Below the pieces are notes generated by a model that was not told the origin of the DNA, made no database searches, and worked only from the letters and a program-made list of their open reading frames with translations. Positions 24,428 to 30,770 of a stretch of DNA of 30,770 bases are shown in pieces. The first letter of the stretch is position 1. The number at the start of each line of letters is the position of its first letter. Source of the DNA: Bacillota bacterium (GTDB lineage: Bacteria > Bacillota > Sulfobacillia > RBS10-35 > JAJYVN01); NCBI GenBank assembly GCA_021791995.1, contig JAJYVN010000006.1, positions 1 to 30,770 of the forward strand, given 5' to 3'. Both the position numbers and the translations under genes were made by a program.

Positions 24428-25132
24428 GTGGAACTCTCACGTGGTGTGTATCTTCTCCGCGCTGCCGCCAACGTCACCTTGGTGACCGAGCCAGAGGTGA
24501 CGCTCTTTGACGCGGGTTCCTCACACGACGGACCGCGTCTTCTGAAACAATTGCAGGCGATCGGCATTGCACCCGATCGTATACAAAAGATCGTTCTGAC
24601 GCATTCCGACTGGAGACACGCCGGGGGAGCCCATTGGCTGGCCCTAACGAGCGGAGCTGATGTGTTTTCGTCCCAACCGGCCGCTGCGATCCTCGGGCAA
24701 CACGCATCCCCCGGTAAGCTGCGCACCCTGCGCGCCACGCTCTTGGGGCGGCGCGCGCCTCCGGTGACTCCATCTATCCTCCGTGACAGCGACGAGGTGG
24801 CCGGATTCCGCGTGATTGAGGTCCCTGGCCACACTGCGGATTCGTTGGCCTTCTTCCGGCCTGCGGACGGGATCTTGGTCGTCGGGGATGCCGCGCGCGT
24901 TGCCGGAATGGACATCCTGCCACCCAACTTCTGGCGGTCCTCCAGCGAACTGACGGGGCGGCGCTCATTGGCCATCTTGGCGCAACTCCCGACGGAGATC
25001 CTCATCCCCGGTCATGGGCCCGCCTACCGATTGCCGCAACGGGCCCTTCGCGCCGTGGCTGGCCCCCCCGGCTTTGCCGATTCCCTGATCACGCGCCGGG
25101 AGCAACGCGTCCACTCGACCCGTCGCTCCTGA
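24428..25132 (+). CDS. Metallo-beta-lactamase-fold protein with degenerate metal motif
   Basis: A 234-residue MBL-fold hydrolase homologue. It shows the DAGSS strand (28-32), THSDWRHAGG (58-67), PGHTADS (133-139), VVGDAA (151-156) and PGHGP (194-198). In active members the second block reads HxHxDH; here it is H59-S-D61-W-R63-H64, so one histidine is replaced by D61 and the metal aspartate by R63. The other ligands (H135, D154, H196) remain. Binding of two metals is therefore doubtful, though one metal or a changed chemistry is possible. GTG at 24428 has GGAGGGA about 11 bases upstream. It follows ylzJ and converges on the RNase J gene with a 16-base gap. Confidence 0.85.
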   Translation: MELSRGVYLLRAAANVTLVTEPEVTLFDAGSSHDGPRLLKQLQAIGIAPDRIQKIVLTHSDWRHAGGAHWLALTSGADVFSSQPAAAILGQHASPGKLRTLRATLLGRRAPPVTPSILRDSDEVAGFRVIEVPGHTADSLAFFRPADGILVVGDAARVAGMDILPPNFWRSSSELTGRRSLAILAQLPTEILIPGHGPAYRLPQRALRAVAGPPGFADSLITRREQRVHSTRRS

Positions 25133-25148
25133 CGTCTACCTACCACCG

Positions 25149-26906
25149 TCAGTCCACCTCAACAAAGAGCGGGAGGACAACCGGTCGACGCCGGACCTTC
25201 TCGAACACAAATTGGCCGAGTGCGTCCCGGATCGTCTGCCGCATTCCGCCCAAGTCCGCGCCGTTCCGTTTCGTCCGCTCCGACACGACCTCCAACACCC
25301 TCGCCCGAGCTTCCTCCATCAGGTCCTCAGAGTCGCGCATATAGACAAACCCACGCGAGGCGATATCGGGCCCGCCGACAACCGCCCCATCCTCCCGGCG
25401 AATCGCCAAACTGACGACCAGGATGCCCTCCTCTGCCAAAAGCCTTCGATCGCGCATCACCACATTGCCGACATCCCCCACACCCAAGCCATCCACCAAT
25501 ACCGCGCCCGCGGCGACCTTGCCCGCCACACGGCAACCGTCGCCCGAAAACTCAAAGTTCGTTCCGTTCTCTCCCACCAGCACATGATCATCCGCAACGC
25601 CGATCTCGCGCGCCATGGCCGCATTCTCGATCAGGTGACGATACTCCCCATGCACGGGAATGAACCATTTCGGCTGAACGAGCGTCATCATCAGCTTGAG
25701 TTCCTCACGGTTGGCGTGCCCTGACACGTGCACCCCCGCCTCGCGCTGGTAAATCACCCGCGCACCCATGCGATAGAGGTTATCGATCGTGCGGTGCACC
25801 ATCTTTTCGTTGCCCGGTACCGGCGTGGCCGCGAGGATCACCGTATCACCAGGGATCAGATCCACCTGACGGTGCTCCCCCGAAGCCATACGTGACAAGG
25901 CAGACATGGGCTCACCCTGGCTACCCGTCGTCAGCACAATAACGCGTTCGGGAGGGGTGCGGTTGACCGCTTCGGTGGGCAGAAGGAGCCCGTCGGGAAC
26001 ATGGAGGTAGCCAAGTCGGGTCGAAACCTGCACGGTGTTCTCCATGCTGCGGCCCACAACCGCGACACGCCGCTTGCAGCCAACCGCAACGTCCATGACC
26101 TGCTGAATGCGGTGCACGTTGCTGGCAAAGGTAGTAACAAGCACGCGGCCGGGGGCCTCCCGCACGATGCGTTCGATGGTGCCACCCACCGTTCGTTCGG
26201 ACGGAGTGAACCCGACACGCTCAGCGTTAGTGCTATCGCAGAAGAGTGCCAGCACGCCCTCGCGGCCGAGTCGCACCAGCGTCGCAAAGTCGGAAACCTC
26301 GCCCCCCACGGGTGTGAGATCAAATTTGAAATCCCCCGTAAACACGATCGTGCCCTCCGGCGTATGGATGGCGAATCCCAGGGCTCCCGGAATGCTGTGC
26401 GTGACAGCGAACGGCTCCACCTCAAAACAGCCCAGCCGGAGCCGCTCCCCCTCTGTAAACGGTCGCGATTCAGGTGGCAGACGCAGGTTGTGCTCGCCGA
26501 GCTTGCGTTCCACCATTCCGAGCGTCAGTCGACTCCCATAGACAGGAGCCTTGACCTCGCGCAGGAGAAAGGGCATACCGCCCACATGATCCTCATGCCC
26601 GTGCGTGAGGAGGATGGCGCGCAGCTTCTCCTTGCGCCCATACAGGTAGCTCATGTCGGGTATCACCAGGTCGATCCCCAACATGTCGTCTTCCGGAAAG
26701 GCGAGGCCACAGTCGATGACCAGCACGTCCTCCCCGAATTCGACTACCGTCATGTTCTTGCCGATTTCACCGACGCCCCCGAGCGGCGTCACAATCAGCC
26801 GACTGATATCCGCCGCTGGCTGCCTCTTCTCTGTGTGTCTTCCCCTGTGCCGAATACGGCACCCCCCCTTTTCTCGCTTCGCCCCTAGCTCCGAACCAAC
26901 CCACAA
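25149..26906 (-). CDS. rnj: Ribonuclease J
   Basis: RNase J is a 5'-3' exonuclease and endonuclease for mRNA decay and rRNA maturation. The product has the MBL core with THGHEDHVGG, the beta-CASP domain with the GRSMENTV..T and TTGSQGEP blocks, VPVHGEYRHL, and a C-terminal region. The frame opens with TTG at 26906, 22 bases inside dapA, and 585 residues is the maximum. No ATG or GTG start exists between there and the conserved PLGGVGEIGKN (41-51), so initiation may use TTG, or ATT near 26850 (AAAAGGGGGG seven bases upstream). Order matches B. subtilis dapG-dapA-rnjB; J1 versus J2 is not separable by eye. Confidence 0.95.
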   Translation of the reverse strand: MWVGSELGAKREKGGCRIRHRGRHTEKRQPAADISRLIVTPLGGVGEIGKNMTVVEFGEDVLVIDCGLAFPEDDMLGIDLVIPDMSYLYGRKEKLRAILLTHGHEDHVGGMPFLLREVKAPVYGSRLTLGMVERKLGEHNLRLPPESRPFTEGERLRLGCFEVEPFAVTHSIPGALGFAIHTPEGTIVFTGDFKFDLTPVGGEVSDFATLVRLGREGVLALFCDSTNAERVGFTPSERTVGGTIERIVREAPGRVLVTTFASNVHRIQQVMDVAVGCKRRVAVVGRSMENTVQVSTRLGYLHVPDGLLLPTEAVNRTPPERVIVLTTGSQGEPMSALSRMASGEHRQVDLIPGDTVILAATPVPGNEKMVHRTIDNLYRMGARVIYQREAGVHVSGHANREELKLMMTLVQPKWFIPVHGEYRHLIENAAMAREIGVADDHVLVGENGTNFEFSGDGCRVAGKVAAGAVLVDGLGVGDVGNVVMRDRRLLAEEGILVVSLAIRREDGAVVGGPDIASRGFVYMRDSEDLMEEARARVLEVVSERTKRNGADLGGMRQTIRDALGQFVFEKVRRRPVVLPLFVEVD

Positions 26907-27790
26907 TCTTGCAGCGCTTGCCGCACCAAAGCAGCGCCTGCGTCGTCAAGTTCACACAGTGGAGGCCGTGGACGACCGACCGACCGACCGACCAGCCCCA
27001 ACGCATACTTCACCGGAATAGGGTTCGCGCTGACAAACAACGCGCGCACAAGCGGGAGGAGCGCAAGGTGGATGCGCGTCGCGTCCGCCACCCGACCGGC
27101 CCAGAAACGATCCATCATTTCCCGAATGCGTTCCGGCACCAGATGCGACGCGACACTGACCACTCCATCGCCACCGATCGCAAGCATCGGCAACGTCAAT
27201 CCATCCTCACCACTGTATAGGACGAACGGCGGCGGAAGCAGCCTTCGAATCTCTGCCGCCTGTTCCAGGTCGTGACTTGCCTCCTTGACAGCGACCAGGT
27301 TGGGCGTGGAACGTGCCACCGCCTCCAGCGTACTCGGCAAAAGGTTGGTCGCAGTGCGACCCGGAACATTGTACACCATCATCGGAAGATCGGTCGCTTG
27401 GCCGATGGCCTGAAAGTGTTCGATGAGGCCCTGTTGAGGAGGCTTGGAGGAGTAAGGAACGACCGCCATGATCCCTTGGGCCCCGGCCGATCGCGCCTGG
27501 GCCATCAAGCGAATGCTGCCGGCGGTGTCCGCCGTACCCGTATTCAGCCAGACAAAACTCCGACCATCGACCGCGTTTCGAACCGCTTGGCAAAGGTCGA
27601 GCTTTTCTCGTTCGCTGAGGGTTGGGGACTCACCTGTCGTCCCCGCTACAACGAGTCCATCCGAACCACGTCGCGCCAGGTCGGCGGCGAGATCCGCGGC
27701 TGCCACCCGATCCAACGCCCCCTCCGGTGTGAACGGAGTGACGAGCGCCGTGATCACTTGGCCATAAGCAGACTGCGCTTCCACCAACAC
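26885..27790 (-). CDS. dapA: 4-hydroxy-tetrahydrodipicolinate synthase
   Basis: Condenses aspartate semialdehyde with pyruvate, the first step of the diaminopimelate-lysine branch; the same branch supplies dipicolinate. The 301-residue protein has the Schiff-base lysine K169 (AVKEAS), the catalytic tyrosine Y140 (MVYNVPGRT), R145 and the TTGES segment (51-55). GTG at 27790 has GAGGAG six bases upstream and starts ten bases after the dapG stop. Near the C-terminus five tandem GACC units (26974-26993) encode VGRSVGRP within a loop that usually contains a glycine-proline turn. It overlaps the longest RNase J frame by 22 bases. Confidence 0.96.
   Translation of the reverse strand: MLVEAQSAYGQVITALVTPFTPEGALDRVAAADLAADLARRGSDGLVVAGTTGESPTLSEREKLDLCQAVRNAVDGRSFVWLNTGTADTAGSIRLMAQARSAGAQGIMAVVPYSSKPPQQGLIEHFQAIGQATDLPMMVYNVPGRTATNLLPSTLEAVARSTPNLVAVKEASHDLEQAAEIRRLLPPPFVLYSGEDGLTLPMLAIGGDGVVSVASHLVPERIREMMDRFWAGRVADATRIHLALLPLVRALFVSANPIPVKYALGLVGRSVGRPRPPLCELDDAGAALVRQALQDCGLVRS
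26974..26993. repeat. Five tandem GACC units in dapA
   Basis: GACC is repeated five times without error within the coding frame of dapA, near codons 271-278. A gain or loss of one unit would shift the last ~25 codons and the stop. Confidence 0.95.
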
Positions 27791-27800
27791 GCATCGCTCC

Positions 27801-29024
27801 TCAGTGCAGATCCCCCAGGTGAAACGCACGGTGCAACGCGAGCACCGCACACTCCATCTGATCTGCGGGGACCAGACAAGAAATCGTCACATGGCTATCC
27901 GCGGTTTGCAGGATCGGAATCCCCTCACCTCGTAAGGCTTCCGCCACCAGGGCCATCACACCCGGAAGACCCCGCATCCCCGTACCCACGACGGACACCT
28001 TCGCGCAATCAGGGCGGAGTTTCACCGTAACGCCCAGCCCCTCCAGAATGCGCCGCGAACGCTCGGCATCCTCCCGGTGCACCACAAAGCGATTGCGGTC
28101 CGGTGAGACGTTGATCAGGTCCACACTTATTCCCGCATCGGCGAGGGAGCGGAAGATCGGAACTGCCTCAGCCCCGCCGCCTTCTTCGACCGAACACAGT
28201 ACCATATTCGCCGACTGAGCAACACCGATGACAACCCGTCCCCGTTCCGGCCACTCTCCACTCACCTCAAAGGTGTGCGCGATCAGTGTACCCTCATCTT
28301 CGTCCGGGTCGGAAAACGTGCTGCGCACGCGAATGGGGACGTTGGCACGCATCGCAAGTTCCACCGCGCGCGGATGCACAATTCGTGCCCCCTGCTCTGC
28401 CAATTGAAAGACTTCCTCATAGGACACCACGTGCAGGGTGCGGGCCTCAGGCACAATCCTCGGGTCTGCCGTCTTGATGCCGTCGACGTCGGTGTAGATC
28501 TCGACGAGCTCCGCACGCAGCGCCACCGCCAAGGCTGCGGCGGTGGTATCGGATCCGCCACGCCCCAGGGTGGTCACATCCCCCGTTTCGGCCACCCCTT
28601 GAAAGCCGGCCACCACACAAAGGTCGCCGCGATCCATGTGCCGCCGCAGATGATCCGGCTGCACCCGCAGGATGCGCGCCCGACCGAACTGCGTGTCGGT
28701 TGTGATTCCGGCCTGCCCACCCGTCAGAACCACCGTAGGCATCCCGCGGCTACGCAGGGTCCCCGCCATCACAACCGAAGAGATAATCTCGCCACAAGAC
28801 ATCAAAAGGTCGATCTCGCGCGCCGGGGGGTCAGCATAGGCCTCCCGCGCCAGGGTCAACAGAGTATCCGTCGCATAGGGCGCACCGGAGCGCCCCATCG
28901 CGGAAACCACCACCACCGGGGTGAAACCCCGATCGATCGCCGCCGCCACACGGTCAGCCACCATCTCGCGGTAAGCGACGGTCGCAAGGGAGCTTCCCCC
29001 GAACTTCTGCACGATGATGCGCAC
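27801..29024 (-). CDS. dapG: Aspartate kinase (diaminopimelate-sensitive type)
   Basis: Phosphorylates aspartate, the entry step of the aspartate pathway. The 407-residue protein starts with IVQKFGGSS (4-12), contains GRGGSDTTA and YTDVDGIKTADPRI in the kinase domain, and ends with two ACT regulatory domains (about 260-400). Position between asd and dapA is that of B. subtilis dapG, whose product is inhibited by diaminopimelate; the inhibitor here is inferred from this context. GTG at 29024 has GGGAGGG seven bases upstream. It is 45 bases after asd. Confidence 0.95.
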   Translation of the reverse strand: MRIIVQKFGGSSLATVAYREMVADRVAAAIDRGFTPVVVVSAMGRSGAPYATDTLLTLAREAYADPPAREIDLLMSCGEIISSVVMAGTLRSRGMPTVVLTGGQAGITTDTQFGRARILRVQPDHLRRHMDRGDLCVVAGFQGVAETGDVTTLGRGGSDTTAAALAVALRAELVEIYTDVDGIKTADPRIVPEARTLHVVSYEEVFQLAEQGARIVHPRAVELAMRANVPIRVRSTFSDPDEDEGTLIAHTFEVSGEWPERGRVVIGVAQSANMVLCSVEEGGGAEAVPIFRSLADAGISVDLINVSPDRNRFVVHREDAERSRRILEGLGVTVKLRPDCAKVSVVGTGMRGLPGVMALVAEALRGEGIPILQTADSHVTISCLVPADQMECAVLALHRAFHLGDLH

Positions 29025-29069
29025 CAGTGGGCCCTCCCAGCGCGGCGGCCGGGTGGGCGCTGCACCCGC

Positions 29070-30080
29070 CTACAAGCCCCCGCGAGTCAGAAGTTCAGCA
29101 ATCTGCACGGCATTGGTCGCGGCACCCTTCCGAAGGTTATCCGCAACCACCCAGAGGTGCAGCCCTGTCGGCTCATCCAGGTCGCGTCGAATACGGCCCA
29201 CGTGAGCCTCGTCGGTTCCCTGCGCTCGGAGAGCCGTCGGGAACACGGCCCGCGCAGGGTCATCCTCCACCAACACCCCAGGTGCAACCGAAAGGATGGA
29301 TCGCACCTCATCCACCGAAAGCGGGCGGTCGGTCTCCACATACACCGACTCGGAATGCGCCACGAACACCGGTACCCGTACCGCCGTGGCGACGAGCCGC
29401 AGCTCGGGAGCACCGAGAATCTTGCGGCTCTCCCGGACCAACTTCCACTCCTCGAGCGTATAGCCATCCTCCGCAAACTGATCGCACTGCGGCACCGCGT
29501 TGAACGCCAAGGGTGTTCCGAACACCGCGTGCGGGACCTCGTGCCCATGGAGTGCCTGAATGGACCCCTGGCGCAGTTCGTCTGACCCCTTCTGGCCAGC
29601 GCCCGAGGCGGATTGGTACGTGGAGACGATCACCCGTCGCAGACCGGCCGACTGCCGCAGTGGTTGCAACACCATGACCAACGGAGTTGTCGTACAGTTG
29701 GGGCTTGCAATGATTCCGTGGTGCCCCAGTGCCGCATCCGGATTGACCTCTGGCACCACCAAGGGCACATCCGGATCCATCCGGAAGGCACTTCCCTTGT
29801 CGATAACCACTGAACCCTCCGCCACCGCCTGCGGAGCCAGCTCGCGGCTCACCCGAGAGCCCGGGACCGCCAAAAAACATAAGTCCAGGTTGCGGAAGCA
29901 TCCGCTGCGGACAACCTCGATCTCGACCTCGCGTTCGCCCACCCGGATGATGCGCCCGCGACTCCGCTCCGTCGCCAAAAGCCGCAGCGTATCGAGCGGA
30001 AAGCGGCGTTCCTCCAGGATCCGCAATAGCGTCTGACCAACCGCACCGGAAGCACCGACGACTCCGACGCGCAACCCCAC
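29070..30080 (-). CDS. asd: Aspartate-semialdehyde dehydrogenase
   Basis: NADPH-dependent reduction of aspartyl phosphate to the semialdehyde, the substrate for DapA. The 336-residue protein has the dinucleotide fold GASGAVG (9-15), the catalytic cysteine C129 in SPNCTT, the STYQSASGAG block and a GRIRRDL segment near the end. The frame extends upstream to 30122, but the GTG at 30080 matches the family start, with GGAGG ten bases upstream. It lies between dpaB and dapG. Confidence 0.96.
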   Translation of the reverse strand: MGLRVGVVGASGAVGQTLLRILEERRFPLDTLRLLATERSRGRIIRVGEREVEIEVVRSGCFRNLDLCFLAVPGSRVSRELAPQAVAEGSVVIDKGSAFRMDPDVPLVVPEVNPDAALGHHGIIASPNCTTTPLVMVLQPLRQSAGLRRVIVSTYQSASGAGQKGSDELRQGSIQALHGHEVPHAVFGTPLAFNAVPQCDQFAEDGYTLEEWKLVRESRKILGAPELRLVATAVRVPVFVAHSESVYVETDRPLSVDEVRSILSVAPGVLVEDDPARAVFPTALRAQGTDEAHVGRIRRDLDEPTGLHLWVVADNLRKGAATNAVQIAELLTRGGL

Positions 30081-30168
30081 CAGTTCCAAGCCTCCGTCCG
30101 CGCCCTCGATCCCCGACCCCAACGGGCCTCACTGTACATCGCATCCCTTCCCCCGGCAATACGGCCCA

Positions 30169-30762
30169 TCACCACGGAACAAGAAGCGGTTGCAGCTGCC
30201 GGCCAGCCAACGCCGCACGGAGTGTATCGGCGCATAACTCAAAGTGGGCCACCAGGCTTGTGGGCTTGGTCTCGGGATTATCCTGACCAAATGGGACAAA
30301 GAAGACGTTGCGCGCTACCAGGAGCGTTGCCAAGTTGCGAGCATTGAGACCAAGGGCATCATTGGTGGTAATCCCGAGCACGACGGGACCTCCGCCCCGA
30401 AGTTGGGCCTTGACCGCCATGAGTGGCGCCGAGTCCGTCACGGCGTTGGCCATCTTGGCCAAGGAGTTACCCGTGCACGGAGCGACAATCAGGGCGTCCA
30501 AGGTCCGATCCGGCCCAAACGGTTCAACCTCCGGAATTGTGGTCAGCGGCGGTTGTCCCGCCGACTCAGTGATGGCGCTCAGCCAATGCTCTGGTCCGCC
30601 AAAACGGGTGACGGTGGAGGTGATCGTCTCTGAGACAACAGGAATCACCCGCGCCCCAGAGCGCGCCACTTCCGCCATCACCGGAAGCACCCGGGCGAGC
30701 GTGTGGTGCGATCCGCACAGCGCCCACCCGATCGTCTTTCCCTCTAGTGCGATCACTGCCAT
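30169..30762 (-). CDS. dpaB: Dipicolinate synthase subunit B
   Basis: Flavoprotein-like subunit of dipicolinate synthase (SpoVFB), which makes dipicolinic acid for the spore core from the DapA product. The 197-residue protein has KTIGWALCGSHHTL at the N-terminus, IVAPCTGNSLAKMANAVTDS in the middle and a C-terminal VFFVPFGQDNPETKP block. ATG at 30762 has a GAGGGAC site directly upstream, cut by the window edge. Its partner dpaA is expected just beyond the right edge. Mother-cell control (sigma-K in B. subtilis) is likely but no promoter is visible. Confidence 0.95.
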   Translation of the reverse strand: MAVIALEGKTIGWALCGSHHTLARVLPVMAEVARSGARVIPVVSETITSTVTRFGGPEHWLSAITESAGQPPLTTIPEVEPFGPDRTLDALIVAPCTGNSLAKMANAVTDSAPLMAVKAQLRGGGPVVLGITTNDALGLNARNLATLLVARNVFFVPFGQDNPETKPTSLVAHFELCADTLRAALAGRQLQPLLVPW

Positions 30763-30770
30763 CGTCCCTC

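Noticed and set aside
25126..25149. CTGACG...CGTCAG stem between the convergent MBL and RNase J genes
   Set aside because: Only six pairs with a 12-base loop and no T-run; too weak to call a terminator.
26001..26888. Plus-strand frame of 295 codons opposite RNase J
   Set aside because: Composition is that of an antisense shadow, and the minus-strand RNase J is clear.
26990..27000. Possible CRISPR-like or longer satellite around the GACC units
   Set aside because: Only one short tract of a four-base unit; no spacers and no second array.
28275..29585. Long plus-strand open frame (436 codons) opposite dapG and asd
   Set aside because: It is antisense to two well-supported genes and its His/Arg-rich translation has no family features; high GC content makes such shadows common.
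29308..30159. Minus-strand frame of 283 codons overlapping asd in another phase
   Set aside because: Gly/Arg-rich shadow of asd; the asd frame carries the catalytic residues.

Overview
The window looks like a chromosomal segment of a GC-rich, endospore-forming Bacillota (Firmicutes). The evidence is spoIVA, spmA/spmB, dipicolinate synthase subunit B, a SpoIIIE/FtsK translocase and the tepA-ylzJ pair, in neighbourhoods that resemble Bacillus subtilis (der..spoIVA; cmk-rpsA-like; dpaB-asd-dapG-dapA-rnj). Many starts are GTG with strong purine-rich ribosome sites. I cannot fix the genus; a deep-branching thermophile or acidophile-type lineage is only a guess. No rRNA, tRNA, CRISPR array or intact insertion sequence was seen, and no stretch over 300 bases lacks a gene or relic.

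Region 1 (1-13667, all on the minus strand, read right to left): spmA, spmB, a RidA-like gene, rluB-type pseudouridine synthase, a nucleotidyltransferase-like gene, a small membrane-anchored protein, aroH, cmk, plsC, rpsA-like, a multi-pass membrane protein, der, a Tat-exported glycoside hydrolase-like protein, spoIVA and glnA (cut by the left edge). This is a housekeeping and sporulation block; the less expected members are the exported hydrolase between der and spoIVA and the nucleotidyltransferase pair between rluB and aroH.

Region 2 (about 13685-19071): an accessory-looking stretch. It opens with the 3' remnant of an IS200/IS605-type tnpB next to spmA, then three plus-strand genes: a Tat-type lipoprotein solute-binding protein without transporter partners, a VOC-fold metalloprotein and a sulfatase. 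A separate promoter then drives a D-amino acid aminotransferase coupled to an unrecognised hydrophilic protein. A GC-rich hairpin closes the region.

Region 3 (19115-23360, minus strand): undecaprenyl-diphosphatase uppP overlaps the SpoIIIE/FtsK gene by four bases, followed by a GH18-like lipoprotein.

Region 4 (23462-25132, plus strand): tepA, ylzJ and a metallo-beta-lactamase-fold protein with a degenerate metal motif. These diverge from uppP-ftsK, whereas in B. subtilis tepA-ylzJ reads in the same direction as spoIIIE and dapA.

Region 5 (25149-30762, minus strand): dpaB, asd, dapG, dapA and RNase J. The set makes lysine/diaminopimelate precursors and feeds dipicolinate synthesis in the mother cell during sporulation.

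No clearly new biological system is demonstrated. The best leads are the tnpB relic with its inverted repeat, a 22-bp stem-loop in the 3' end of the membrane protein gene before der, and several proteins whose family active-site residues are changed (MBL-fold, RidA-like, nucleotidyltransferase-like).
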